Source: Deefgea piscis (GTDB taxonomy: Bacteria > Pseudomonadota > Gammaproteobacteria > Burkholderiales > Chitinibacteraceae). Taken from it: DNA of 64,000 nt. Below are positions 19,508-28,191 of the stretch, piece after piece. Made by a program: the position numbers and the translations under genes. Location of the stretch: contig NZ_CP054143.1 in NCBI RefSeq assembly GCF_013284055.1, forward strand, positions 186,001 to 250,000, written 5' to 3'. The notes below the pieces were generated by a model. The model saw only the letters and a program-made list of their open reading frames with translations, was not told the DNA's origin and made no database searches. How positions within the stretch are numbered: position 1 is the first letter of the stretch; each line of letters opens with the position of its first letter.

Positions 19508-21214
19508 TTACTTCGCCCAACTGTCTTTCAACGTGACCGTGCGATTAAACACCGGCGTGCCACCCGCTTGATGGTTGTGACGATCGGTAATGAAATAACC
19601 CAAACGTTCGAACTGATAGCGGGTTTCTGGTGCCGCATTCACGACGCAGCTTTCCACGTAAGCCGTGATGGTTTTGAGCGATTCAGGGTTAATGAATTGC
19701 GTGAAATCGACATACTGACCATCTTCACCGCGCACCGCATCTGGGCGCGCTTCAGTAAACAGGCGTTCGTACAAATTCACCGTCGCAGGCACTGCGTGCT
19801 CAGCAGAAATCCAGTGGATCACACCTTTCACTTTGCGACCTTCTGGGTTTTTACCCAGCGTTTCGGTATCCAAACTGCAACGCAATTCAATCACTTTGCC
19901 ATCTGCGTCTTTCACCACTTCATCGCACTTAATCACATACGAATAGCGCAAGCGCACTTCCGAGCCAACGGTTAGACGTTGCCAGCCTTTGGGTGGTTCT
20001 TCAGCGAAGTCGTCTTGTTCAATCCAAATCTCACGCGCAATCGGGATTTCACGCTCGCCAAATTCTTCGTGGTGCGGATGGAACGGCGCAGTCCGTGAAC
20101 CGGTTACGCCAGCTTCAAAATTAGTTAGTGTGACTTTCAGTGGATTAAGTACCGCCATCACGCGTGGGCTGCTGCCTTCAAGCTGCTCGCGCACCGCGCC
20201 TTCGAGCGTGGTGAAATCAATGATGTTTTCGCCTTTGCTCACGCCAATTCGCTGCGCAAACAAACGGATGCCTTCTGGACTATAACCACGGCGGCGCATG
20301 CCGCTAATGGTCGTCATGCGTGGATCGTCCCAACCCGAAACAAAGTTGCCGGTCACCAATTGATTGAGTTTGCGCTTCGAAGTGATCGAATACAGCAACT
20401 CAAGGCGCGAGAATTCGATCTGCTGTGGATGGCATTCAAGGCTGATATTGTCGAGTACCCAGTCGTAGAGCGGGCGGTGATCTTCAAATTCCAAGGTACA
20501 CAAACTATGGGTAATGCCCTCTAAGGCATCCGAGATGCAGTGTGTGTAGTCATACATCGGGTAAATGCACCAGCTATCGCCGGTTTTGATATGCGTTGCG
20601 CGTTTAATGCGATAAATCACTGGGTCGCGCATATTTAAGTTTGGCGACTGCATATCGATTTTAACGCGCAGCGTTTTGCTGCCGTCTTCAAACTCGCCAG
20701 CGCGCATGCGCGTGAACAAATCGAGATTTTCAGCAGGCGTGCGATCACGGAACGGGCTGTTGCGGCCTGGCTTTTGGAAGTCGCCACGGTAATCACGCAT
20801 TTGCTCGGCGTTTAATTCGCAAACATACGCTTTGCCGGCGTTGATTAGTTCAACGGCGTAGCCGTAGAGCTGCTCAAAATAGTCCGAAGAATGGCGTGCA
20901 TCGCCATTCCATGCAAAACCCAACCAGCGCACGTCGTCTTCAATGGCGGCGGCGTACTCAATGTTTTCTTTTTCTGGATTGGTGTCATCCATGCGTAAAT
21001 TGCACAGACCGTTGTAATCTTGAGCAATGCCAAAATTAAGGCAAATCGATTTAGCGTGGCCGATATGCAAGTAGCCGTTTGGCTCAGGCGGAAAGCGCGT
21101 CTGCACCGCGGTGTGCTTGCCGCTAGCTAGATCGGCATCAATGATTTGGCGGATAAAATTACTGTTTACAGGTGCGGTTTCTGCACTCGCTGCAGGGCTC
21201 ATTTTTTCACTCAT
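19508..21214 (-). CDS. glnS: glutaminyl-tRNA synthetase
   Basis: A 568-residue class I synthetase that charges tRNA-Gln. [22 protein letters not shown] carries the HIGH motif and DDTNPEKE follows. [10 protein letters not shown] is in the core, and [11 protein letters not shown] contains the KMSKS-like catalytic lysine region. The two C-terminal anticodon-binding beta barrels are full length (family about 550-570). Confidence 0.97.
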   Translation of the reverse strand: MSEKMSPAASAETAPVNSNFIRQIIDADLASGKHTAVQTRFPPEPNGYLHIGHAKSICLNFGIAQDYNGLCNLRMDDTNPEKENIEYAAAIEDDVRWLGFAWNGDARHSSDYFEQLYGYAVELINAGKAYVCELNAEQMRDYRGDFQKPGRNSPFRDRTPAENLDLFTRMRAGEFEDGSKTLRVKIDMQSPNLNMRDPVIYRIKRATHIKTGDSWCIYPMYDYTHCISDALEGITHSLCTLEFEDHRPLYDWVLDNISLECHPQQIEFSRLELLYSITSKRKLNQLVTGNFVSGWDDPRMTTISGMRRRGYSPEGIRLFAQRIGVSKGENIIDFTTLEGAVREQLEGSSPRVMAVLNPLKVTLTNFEAGVTGSRTAPFHPHHEEFGEREIPIAREIWIEQDDFAEEPPKGWQRLTVGSEVRLRYSYVIKCDEVVKDADGKVIELRCSLDTETLGKNPEGRKVKGVIHWISAEHAVPATVNLYERLFTEARPDAVRGEDGQYVDFTQFINPESLKTITAYVESCVVNAAPETRYQFERLGYFITDRHNHQAGGTPVFNRTVTLKDSWAK

Positions 21215-21335
21215 TGCGGCTCAAACTCTGGAGTTGTCTTTTATAAGTAGCGATTCTACCAAATCAACGCGTTCACTGCCTTCTCTATCGCAGCGCGTGG
21301 TATAAAGTGGCCATTATTGGAATGAGCATCCTGCC

Positions 21336-21934
21336 ATGCAAATCGCAAATATTCCTTTTGGCGTTACCGACTGGGCCAATATCGAAAAAACCGAACACCC
21401 CGGCATCACCGGCATGGCCTATTGGCGCACCCAGCAATTTGATACGATTCGAGTGCGAATGGTCGAATATAGCGCGGGCTATCTCGCAGATCATTGGTTG
21501 AGGGGCTGTTGACGTTTGGTTTGCCAACCGCGTTTGCGCGGATTTTGGCCTGAGGCAAGGCACGAAGCGCGCAGCGTAGTCATTCTACGCCAGCGCTTTG
21601 TAACGCAGCATCAGGCCAAAAGCCGCCAAACCCTGCGGGCTGGGCGCTTTTCGCGGCGACTCTGTGTTGTAGCAAGCTCACATAGAATGACTATGTATCG
21701 CTTACTACGCCTTGATTCGCCGCGAAAAGCACTCCCGCGCGGCGGAAAACCAAACGTCAACAGCCCCCTAGCAAAGGCCACATTTTATTGTGCTTAGCCG
21801 GTGAATTGATCACCGAACTTGAAGACGGCCGCAGCTTTACACTAAGCGCAGGCCATAGTTATCAAGTGGCCGATCAAGCCGAAACCCATCGCTCCTCCAC
21901 CCGACTCGGTGCCACGCTGTTTATTGTCGATTAA
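21336..21934 (+). pseudogene. DHCW-motif cupin gene interrupted by an inverted-repeat element
   Basis: The first 54 codons encode MQIANIPFGVTDW... ending GYLADHW, where the family DHCW signature should continue. The frame then enters a 266-bp element and stops within a few codons. The remainder resumes in frame at 21770 as SKGHILLCLAGELITELED... and ends FIVD-stop at 21934 (54 codons). Joined, the halves would give a protein of about 109 residues with a cupin barrel. The insertion splits the metal-binding motif, so the gene is inactive unless the element is excised precisely. Confidence 0.85.
21502..21767. mobile_element. MITE-like 266-bp element with 21-bp perfect terminal inverted repeats
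   Basis: Both ends read GGGGCTGTTGACGTTTGGTTT inward (21 of 21 identical), starting at 21502 and 21767. It has no coding capacity. Inside are two arms that can fold: TTTTGGCCTGA/TCAGGCCAAAA (21543-21553, 21611-21621) enclosing a GCGTAG/CTACGC hairpin, and GCTTTTCGCGGCGA/TCGCCGCGAAAAGC (about 21646-21659, 21717-21730) enclosing CATAG/CTATG. No clean target duplication is visible: left flank TTGA, right flank CTAG. It probably moves with a transposase supplied from elsewhere. Confidence 0.85.
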
Positions 21935-21965
21935 AAACCACCCCACTTTGCATAAACGGCAGACA

Positions 21966-22003
21966 CAAAAAAGCCGCTATCGCGACTAGCGCAATAGCGG
22001 CCT
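21966..22003 (-). terminator. terminator of the upp-uraA unit
   Basis: GCCGCTAT (21973-21980) pairs with ATAGCGGC (21994-22001), and on the minus strand the hairpin is followed by TTTTTTGTG. It lies about 50 nt past the uraA stop. Confidence 0.8.
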
Positions 22004-22053
22004 TGGGTATTTCAATCCAAGCAATTAAATATAATGCTTAGACAGCAATACCC

Positions 22054-23295
22054 TTAAATATCTTGCCCTTCAACAATCCCATCGTGGCGCTTATCAGCGG
22101 GTAGCAATAGATTTAAAGCAATCGCCAATACGCTCACTAAGCCAACACCGGCCAAGTTGAAATTACCCACTTGCACCATCAAACCGCCGATACCACACGT
22201 GAGCACGACTGACACAATCACTAAATTACGTGGCGCCATTAAGTCGAGCTTACTGTCGATCAAGGTTTTCAAGCCAATTGAAGCAATTGTACCGAACAAC
22301 AGCACCATAATTCCGCCCATCACTGGCAATGGAATCGAAACCAAAATCGCATTAAATTTGCCGAAGAACGCCAAAATCACCGCTAAAATCGCCGCGTAGG
22401 TCATGATCACCGGATTAAAATTACGGGTAATCATTAAGGCACCCGTCACTTCCGAATACGTGGTAATTGGCGGGCCGCCGACCATACCAGCAAAACACAC
22501 CCCCAAGCCATCACCAGCCAAAGTGCGATGTAAGCCTGGCTTCTCGGTGTAATCAGTACCTGTTACTTTACCCACCGCCATTACCGCGCCGATATGCTCA
22601 ATCGTTGGCGCAATCGCCACTGGCAACATAAACAAAGCGGCCGCCCAATTGATTTCAGGCTTCACAAAGTGCGGCATCGCAAACCATGGCGCAGCAGCAA
22701 TGCTCGATAAGTCAACCACGCCTAAAAAGATTGCCGCAACATAACCCACCACCACACCGGATAGAATCGGCACCAAACGCAGCATGCCGCCAGCAAACAC
22801 CGACACCGCAATCGTCGTTGCCAAAGACAATGTGGCTAGAAATAACGACACACCATAAGGCACGATCTGTTTACCGCCGCCTTGACCCATCGCCATGCCA
22901 GAAGCCGCAACAGCCACCGACAAACCAATCACCATAATCACCGGACCAATCACCACCGGCGGCAGTAATTTATGGATAAAGCCCATGCCGCGCCATTTAA
23001 TCAAACCGGCGATGATGAAATACATAAACCCAGCAAAGAATAAGCCGAACTGCGTAGCGGCCTGGCCCCAAGTTTGCATGGCAAAAATAATTGGGCCGAT
23101 AAAGGCAAATGATGAACCTAAAAAAATCGGCACTTGCCGACGGGTAATCAACTGAAACATCAAAGTACCGACACCGGCACCTAACAGTGCCATCGCCGGA
23201 TTCAGCCCGGTCAAGAGTGGCACCAGCACCAGCGCGCCAAAGGCGACAAATAAAATTTGTGCCCCAGATATAAATTGTTTTACTTCGGAAAACAT
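22054..23295 (-). CDS. uraA: uracil permease (NCS2 family)
   Basis: A 413-residue inner-membrane nucleobase:proton symporter with about 14 predicted helices. Typical elements are LGSSFAFIGPI near residue 70, AVAIAPTIEHIGAVMAVGKVTG with the substrate-contacting Glu, GLGVCFAGMVGGPPITTYSEVTGAL and the NxxR-like IASIGLKTLID region. Start at 23295 is set by GGAGAAATC directly before the ATG. It lies downstream of upp on the same strand, matching the conserved uracil salvage pair. Confidence 0.92.
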   Translation of the reverse strand: MFSEVKQFISGAQILFVAFGALVLVPLLTGLNPAMALLGAGVGTLMFQLITRRQVPIFLGSSFAFIGPIIFAMQTWGQAATQFGLFFAGFMYFIIAGLIKWRGMGFIHKLLPPVVIGPVIMVIGLSVAVAASGMAMGQGGGKQIVPYGVSLFLATLSLATTIAVSVFAGGMLRLVPILSGVVVGYVAAIFLGVVDLSSIAAAPWFAMPHFVKPEINWAAALFMLPVAIAPTIEHIGAVMAVGKVTGTDYTEKPGLHRTLAGDGLGVCFAGMVGGPPITTYSEVTGALMITRNFNPVIMTYAAILAVILAFFGKFNAILVSIPLPVMGGIMVLLFGTIASIGLKTLIDSKLDLMAPRNLVIVSVVLTCGIGGLMVQVGNFNLAGVGLVSVLAIALNLLLPADKRHDGIVEGQDI

Positions 23296-23460
23296 GATTT
23301 CTCCCCAAGCGGTCACGCCAACATGATTTATGTTCGCGTGCCGTCATTGATTTTATGGATATGCCTGAATTAAATACTGCAGTCGGACTCGCAGATGCCT
23401 AGTTCGGCGCTAGCGAGGCAAAAAGCATTAAAGCTGTGTTTTGCCAAGCCAAGTACGACT

Positions 23461-24093
23461 TTACTTATGAATTGTACCGAAAATCTTGTCGCCAGCGTCG
23501 CCCAAGCCCGGAATGATATAGCCTTGCTCATTCAGATGCGAGTCGAGTGATGCAGTAACAATCTGCACATCCGGGTGTTGTTCATTGACCAATTTGACAC
23601 CCTCTGGCGCAGCCACCATCACGATGGCGACGATTTCTTTGCAGCCATTGCGTTTGAGCATATCGATCGTTGCCACCAAAGAGCCGCCAGTCGCCAGCAT
23701 TGGATCGATAATCAAAGCTAAACGATCTTCTAAATCGCCAACGAATTTCTCAAAATAAGGTACTGGCTGCAAAGTTTCTTCATCGCGCGCCAAACCCACT
23801 ACGCTGATTTTGGCCGAAGGCACTAAATCGAGCACGCCATTGAGCATGCCCAAACCCGCGCGCAAAATAGGTACCACGGTGAGTTTCTTGCCTTTGATTT
23901 TTTTGACGGCCACTTCACCGCACCAGCCATTAATCGTCACGTCTTCGAGTGGTAAATCACGCGTGGCTTCGTAAGCCAGCAAACGCGCCAACTCTTCAGT
24001 CAGCAAACGAAATTTATTGGTCGAAACATCAGCTTCGCGCATTAAAGCCAATTTATGTTGAACCAATGGGTGATTAACGACAGTAATCTGCAT
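23461..24093 (-). CDS. upp: uracil phosphoribosyltransferase
   Basis: A 210-residue salvage enzyme making UMP from uracil and [24 protein letters not shown] and the PRPP loop [15 protein letters not shown] are diagnostic, and [16 protein letters not shown] is the uracil-binding C-terminus. It is upstream of uraA with a spacer of about 165 nt, so uptake and phosphoribosylation are probably co-expressed. Confidence 0.97.
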   Translation of the reverse strand: MQITVVNHPLVQHKLALMREADVSTNKFRLLTEELARLLAYEATRDLPLEDVTINGWCGEVAVKKIKGKKLTVVPILRAGLGMLNGVLDLVPSAKISVVGLARDEETLQPVPYFEKFVGDLEDRLALIIDPMLATGGSLVATIDMLKRNGCKEIVAIVMVAAPEGVKLVNEQHPDVQIVTASLDSHLNEQGYIIPGLGDAGDKIFGTIHK

Positions 24094-24235
24094 GATGCGC
24101 TTCTCGATATAGGAATGCCGCCATTGTAGGCTTTTCAGCGAAAAGTGCCATCGTAGTAATTGTGCTTACATCAACACAATAAGCTGATATTCAAGCCGCC
24201 AGCAGCAAACAGCACGGATTAATGCCTCCGCATAC

Positions 24236-25144
24236 TCAATACATTCGCCGAACTGACAAGACCACGGGCATATCATTTTTTGAGCGATCCAATAATGCGC
24301 GGTGCTGCATTAAGACGTTTCCAAAGCGAGCGCCCATATCAGCCCAAAAATACTGGCTTTTCACCGTAAGTAGCTGATCAGCTATATCAGCTTGCGCCTC
24401 CTTAGGTAAATGGGCGATTAAATCGGCCGGACTATTGAAGTATTGGCTTCTACGCTTTGATAAGGCTTGCTCAGCAGCAGATACGGTGAGTTTCGGCAGC
24501 CAAGCTGCCAGCACTTCGGGCGAAGCAAAATTCACATTGAGTGCGGTTGCCACGGGCAAGGTGACAATACTGGGCTCAAGCTGGCGCATGACCTCGGGCG
24601 TATAGCCCGCCACATTTGCCAATTCGTTGGGATCAATCAGCGGCAGCCAGATTTTTTTCTCGCCCTGCGGCACTGCATGCTGCACCTGATATTGCCGCAA
24701 GTTGTCCGCCAAATTGCTCGGTAACCCTAAATTGGCCAATAAACGCTGATAAGCGGCCCATGCGGCAGGAATCGGCTGGCCGTTTTGATCGATTAAATTA
24801 CCTAAATTAAAGCGGCCATTAAGCTCAATCAAACGCCCGCTCATGGCACCATTTTCGATTTTAATTTCGGGAATCGGCACAGCCCACGGCTTACGTAAAT
24901 GATCGGGCTGGCCAGCTCGAGCATCGTCCCGCAAGGTGAGACGCACTAATTGCAGCACCGACCATGTCGCCGCACGCGCCTCCGCCGTGTCTTTACGGAT
25001 TTCTAATTGCTGTAGCGCCCGTTGCTGACGCACCATCAATAAGCCCGCGATAGAAGCGACTAAAGCCGCGACCATCAAGGCGGCGATAATGGCAACGCCA
25101 GCTTGGCGCAACGCTGGCCGGCTTGGATTGATTTTGCACTTCAT
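24236..25144 (-). CDS. gspK: type II secretion minor pseudopilin GspK
   Basis: A 302-residue minor pseudopilin that caps the T2SS pseudopilus tip with GspI and GspJ. The N-terminus RQAGVAIIAALMVAALVASIAGL is a prepilin-like helix but, as is usual for GspK, lacks the +5 glutamate. A large alpha-helical domain follows (NLIDQNGQPIPAAWAAYQRLL, VNFASPEVLAAWLP). It overlaps gspJ by 4 nt (ATGA), showing translational coupling. It is the last gene of the gspF-K unit. Confidence 0.93.
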   Translation of the reverse strand: MKCKINPSRPALRQAGVAIIAALMVAALVASIAGLLMVRQQRALQQLEIRKDTAEARAATWSVLQLVRLTLRDDARAGQPDHLRKPWAVPIPEIKIENGAMSGRLIELNGRFNLGNLIDQNGQPIPAAWAAYQRLLANLGLPSNLADNLRQYQVQHAVPQGEKKIWLPLIDPNELANVAGYTPEVMRQLEPSIVTLPVATALNVNFASPEVLAAWLPKLTVSAAEQALSKRRSQYFNSPADLIAHLPKEAQADIADQLLTVKSQYFWADMGARFGNVLMQHRALLDRSKNDMPVVLSVRRMY

Positions 25145-25725
25145 GGCAGTAAAAAAATCCGTTCAAAATCGCCTACGCGCTGCGCAAAGGCGAGCCGAAT
25201 GCGGATCGCCCGAGGCCGCTCACTGGCCTCAGTCCATTGCGAACGCCACTGATTTTTGGCGTCGAGAAAATCAAGCTCACAGCGCGTTAATTGCGCAAGC
25301 AGCTGATGCGTTACCGCCTCATCACCCGCTTGCAAATCCGCGCGAGGGTAAAGCTTCAGATTGAGCGCTTGATCTTGGCACTCATAAATCCCATGCAATG
25401 GCGCTCGATCGCCATCAAAACGAATAAATTCCAAACCCACCGGCGCTTCACTACGGCTTACGCTACGCAGCGGCGGATTAAGCTGTCCCGCCGCATCGCG
25501 CCAGGGCCTTGGCGCGATTTGGCTTAAATCGCTTTCCATTCGCTCAAAAGCCAAGGTGAGCTCGCGCCAGTACTGCGTTTCGCTGACCACGGCGCTGCGC
25601 GTATCAATCACCATACTAACACCGCGATAGGTGATCAAACTCATGATCGCAAACACCGCCAGTGCCACCAACACCTCAAGCAAAGTAAATCCACGCGACA
25701 TCGGCTTAATCCACTCGCGCAGCAT
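25141..25725 (-). CDS. gspJ: type II secretion minor pseudopilin GspJ
   Basis: A 194-residue pseudopilin. MSRGFTLLEVLVALAVF is the prepilin peptidase site (cut after Gly) with Glu at +5. The C-terminal region includes YPRADLQAGD and the family-typical WRSQWTEA. Start at 25725 is preceded by AGGTG; ATG at 25701, four bases after the gspI stop, is an alternative that would leave only an MSRG leader. With the chosen start the gene overlaps gspI by 20 nt. Confidence 0.92.
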   Translation of the reverse strand: MLREWIKPMSRGFTLLEVLVALAVFAIMSLITYRGVSMVIDTRSAVVSETQYWRELTLAFERMESDLSQIAPRPWRDAAGQLNPPLRSVSRSEAPVGLEFIRFDGDRAPLHGIYECQDQALNLKLYPRADLQAGDEAVTHQLLAQLTRCELDFLDAKNQWRSQWTEASERPRAIRIRLAFAQRVGDFERIFLLP

Positions 25726-26077
25726 AAAACACCTGCTGCGCCAAAGCATGCTCAGGGTCACTCGGCACCGAAACTAATAGCTCAATCCGGCGAAAACTAT
25801 AATTAGGCGTTGGGCTCACGTTCATCCGATAAATAAACGCTTCCCCGCCTTGCTGCACTTGCCCTTGTGTAGAACCGGTTTCTGGAAATACCCGCATCGC
25901 CAAATGCTGATTGACCAAATTACTCGCCACCCAACTGGCCAATGTGCGCGTGCGATAGGTAATTAAGGTGTCGGTTGAGCCCATCACCAATTTAGCCGCG
26001 GCCGCCAAAGTAATGCCCAGCACCGCCAGCGCCACCAGCACTTCAACCAAAGTAAATCCCCAAGATCGGCGCGCCAT
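25706..26077 (-). CDS. gspI: type II secretion minor pseudopilin GspI
   Basis: A 123-residue pseudopilin with SWGFTLVEVLVALAVLG as cleavage site and hydrophobic helix, and Glu at +5. The soluble part contains the GspI-like WVASNLVNQHLA and RIELLVSVPSD. The ATG at 26077 shares one base with the gspH stop (TGATG), so translation is coupled. A GTG one codon earlier is also possible. Confidence 0.93.
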   Translation of the reverse strand: MARRSWGFTLVEVLVALAVLGITLAAAAKLVMGSTDTLITYRTRTLASWVASNLVNQHLAMRVFPETGSTQGQVQQGGEAFIYRMNVSPTPNYSFRRIELLVSVPSDPEHALAQQVFYAARVD

Positions 26078-26571
26078 CACTGCGCCGCTACCGCTTGAAC
26101 TTTAAACCGCCCCATCACATCGCCTGTAATTTGCCATTGTGTATCTCGCCCCTGTAGCTCAAGTTCAAAAGATTCAATTACCCCATCGGCGGGGAAAATA
26201 ATCTTGTCACCCAAAGGACGATTTTGCTGATTGATTTTTTGCCCGCGAACCTGCACCTCTTCCGCCCACGGCAAAGCACGTAAACCCTCACGATCTTTTA
26301 ATACTTCCCACTCTTGGCGCGGATTTTTAAACCAAAACTGATATGCAGCACCATCGCTAGTCCATGCCAAAGCATGGCCACTGGCCAAAGCCTCATCGCG
26401 CGCCGCTTCAAATTGCAGCACCAAGCGCTCCGCCGCCGCTTGTGCGCCATCACCCCGATTAAAATGAAACACCGTCACACTGGTGACAATCAAAATAATC
26501 GCCGTCACCACGAGGATTTCGAGCAGCGTAAATCCGGACTGCAATGGCGACGAAATACTTTTTTTAACCAT
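26077..26571 (-). CDS. gspH: type II secretion minor pseudopilin GspH
   Basis: A 164-residue minor pseudopilin. SGFTLLEILVVTAIILIVTSVTVFHF gives the peptidase site, +5 Glu and membrane helix. The soluble part shows AERLVLQFEAARDEALASGHALAWTSDG, a recognisable GspH block. It is separated from gspG by 550 nt filled by tandem palindromic repeats, which is unusual for these normally adjacent genes. Start ATG at 26571; TTG at 26574 is also open. Confidence 0.92.
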   Translation of the reverse strand: MVKKSISSPLQSGFTLLEILVVTAIILIVTSVTVFHFNRGDGAQAAAERLVLQFEAARDEALASGHALAWTSDGAAYQFWFKNPRQEWEVLKDREGLRALPWAEEVQVRGQKINQQNRPLGDKIIFPADGVIESFELELQGRDTQWQITGDVMGRFKVQAVAAQ

Positions 26572-26641
26572 CAATGGGAGTTAATTTCCAAAATGTGTTT
26601 GCATTAGCAAAAGAAGCGTTTCTTCGGCCCGAAAACGGCCA

Positions 26642-27117
26642 GATTTTGCGTAGCGAGAACCGCAAAGACCAGGCAGGAGAAAAACCGGATTTTACATTCA
26701 GCAATGAAGATTTTTCCCCGCAGCAATAACGCCGAATTTGCAGTTTGCAGTAGCAACGATTTTGCGTAGCGAGAACTGCAAAGACCAAGCAGGAGAAACA
26801 CCGGAATTTACATCAAGTAAATGAGGATTTTTCCCCACAGCAATAACGCTGGATTTGCGGTTCGCAGTAGCTCTGATTTTGCGTAGCGAGAACTGCAAAG
26901 ACCAGGCATTGCGAGGAGAAAAACCGGGATTTACATCAAGTAAATGAGGATTTTTCCCCACAGCAATAACGCTGGATTTGCAGTTCGCAGTAGCTCTGAT
27001 TTTGCGTAGCGAGAACTGCAAAGACCAGGCATTGCGAGGAGAAAAACCGGAATTTACATTAAGTAAATGAGGATTTTTCCCCGCAGCAATAACGCCGGAT
27101 TTGCGGTTCGCAGTAGC
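26642..27117. repeat. tandem array of about four 116-123-bp palindromic units
   Basis: Four copies begin with GATTTTGCGTAGCGAGAAC at about 26642, 26758, 26875 and 26998 (spacing 116, 117, 123; the two longer copies add ATTGCG-like bases). Within a unit the left half (GCGAGAACTGCAAA, then GGAGAAAAACCGGAATTTAC) is an imperfect reverse complement of the right half (GTAAATGAGGATTTTTCCCC, then TTTGCAGTTCGCAGTAG). Each unit can therefore fold into a long hairpin around ATCAA. The minus strand can be read as a repeating peptide, but I regard this as incidental. Confidence 0.9.
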
Positions 27118-27125
27118 AAAAATCA

Positions 27126-27545
27126 TTATTGCCATGAGCCGATTAAATTCTCGGGCTTATCCGCCCCCGCTTGGCCTTCTGGACCATAACTCAAAACGTC
27201 AATTTCACCGTGAACACCGGGATTTAAATACACATAATCTTGACCCCATGGATCTTTCGGGGTTTTCTCGAGGTAACCGCCAGATTTCCAGTTCATCGGC
27301 ACCGGATCAGTCGTTGGTTTTTGTACCAAGGCTTTGAGGCCTTGTTCAGTGGTCGGCAGGCGACCGTTGTCTAATTTATATAATTTAAGCGCCGCCATAA
27401 TCGACGACACATCTTGCTTGGCCGCGACAATTCGCGCTTCGTTGGGTCTATCCATAATTTTGGGCACAATCAGTGCCCCCAAAATCGCCAAGATCGAAAC
27501 CACTACTAAAATCTCAATTAAAGTAAAACCACGACTTGCTTTCAT
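27126..27545 (-). CDS. gspG: type II secretion major pseudopilin GspG
   Basis: A 139-residue major pseudopilin, the main building block of the T2SS pseudopilus. RGFTLIEILVVVSILAILGALIVPKIMDRPNEAR has the cleavage site and +5 Glu. The C-terminal domain has LYKLDNGRLPTTEQGLKALVQKP, GGYLEKTPKDPWG and YVYLNPGVHGEIDVLSYG, the calcium-binding loop region of GspG. Length is typical. Confidence 0.97.
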   Translation of the reverse strand: MKASRGFTLIEILVVVSILAILGALIVPKIMDRPNEARIVAAKQDVSSIMAALKLYKLDNGRLPTTEQGLKALVQKPTTDPVPMNWKSGGYLEKTPKDPWGQDYVYLNPGVHGEIDVLSYGPEGQAGADKPENLIGSWQ

Positions 27546-27611
27546 TTCTACTCCACAGGGGTATTAAGCCATAAGGCAAACTAAATCAAACCTTCAAAGC
27601 AATACATCATA

Positions 27612-28115
27612 CTAAAGCGGCTGGCGTCGAATTCTTGCCATGTAATAGGCGTTCACATAACGACCATCGCGAAAAGCATAGTCTTTGCCCTCTCCTTCAA
27701 CTTCAAATCCAAATTTGCGATATAAAGCAATCGCCGCCACGTTATCGACATACACCGTAATTTCTAGGCGGTGAATATTTTGCCAGTTATCAGCTAAATC
27801 AATGGCGGCGGCGAGCAGCTGTTGACCAATGCCCTGCCCTTGCACATCATCGCGAACCCAAATACCAAACCAAGCAATATGTCGCCGACGAGGATGCGGA
27901 TCGATCCCCAGCATCAAATGCCCGAGTAATTGCCCTTCCCGCAGTGCAACCAAACTCACCGAATTCGGGGGTAAGTCACTCAACATTTTTTGCCATTTCG
28001 TGGGATTGCCATACGGCAAGTCCAGCGTCCCCGCATACGCTTTGGGCCCCGCATGCACGGCATTAATCGCTTCTATATCGGCCATGGTGCTATGCCTAAT
28101 TTCGACTTGCTGCAT
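27612..28115 (-). CDS. GNAT family N-acetyltransferase (AaaT/YhhY-like)
   Basis: A 167-residue acetyl-CoA-dependent transferase. The acetyl-CoA motif A is VRDDVQGQGIGQQLLAAAI, followed by LEITVYVDNVAAIALYRKFGFEVEG. N-terminal YAGTLDLPYGNPTKWQKML resembles the L-amino acid N-acetyltransferase YhhY/AaaT. It lies between gspF and gspG on the same strand, so it has been inserted into the T2SS operon; a role in secretion is not implied. Substrate unproven. Confidence 0.85.
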   Translation of the reverse strand: MQQVEIRHSTMADIEAINAVHAGPKAYAGTLDLPYGNPTKWQKMLSDLPPNSVSLVALREGQLLGHLMLGIDPHPRRRHIAWFGIWVRDDVQGQGIGQQLLAAAIDLADNWQNIHRLEITVYVDNVAAIALYRKFGFEVEGEGKDYAFRDGRYVNAYYMARIRRQPL

Positions 28116-28191
28116 CTAAACCCCCTGCTTTAACACCGTATGACGACTAAAAGTTAACGCTGCGCCAAATGCCAACTAGGCTTAATCGCCG

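Noticed and set aside
26642-27117. CRISPR array
   Set aside because: Repeats are contiguous 116-123-bp palindromes without unique spacers, and no cas genes are present.
26698-27135. 145-codon minus-strand ORF made of a repeating SLRKIRATANCKSSVIAVGKN-like peptide
   Set aside because: It is simply the translation of the tandem palindromic DNA repeats; no ribosome site, no folded-domain features, and the copies differ in length in ways that suit DNA, not protein.
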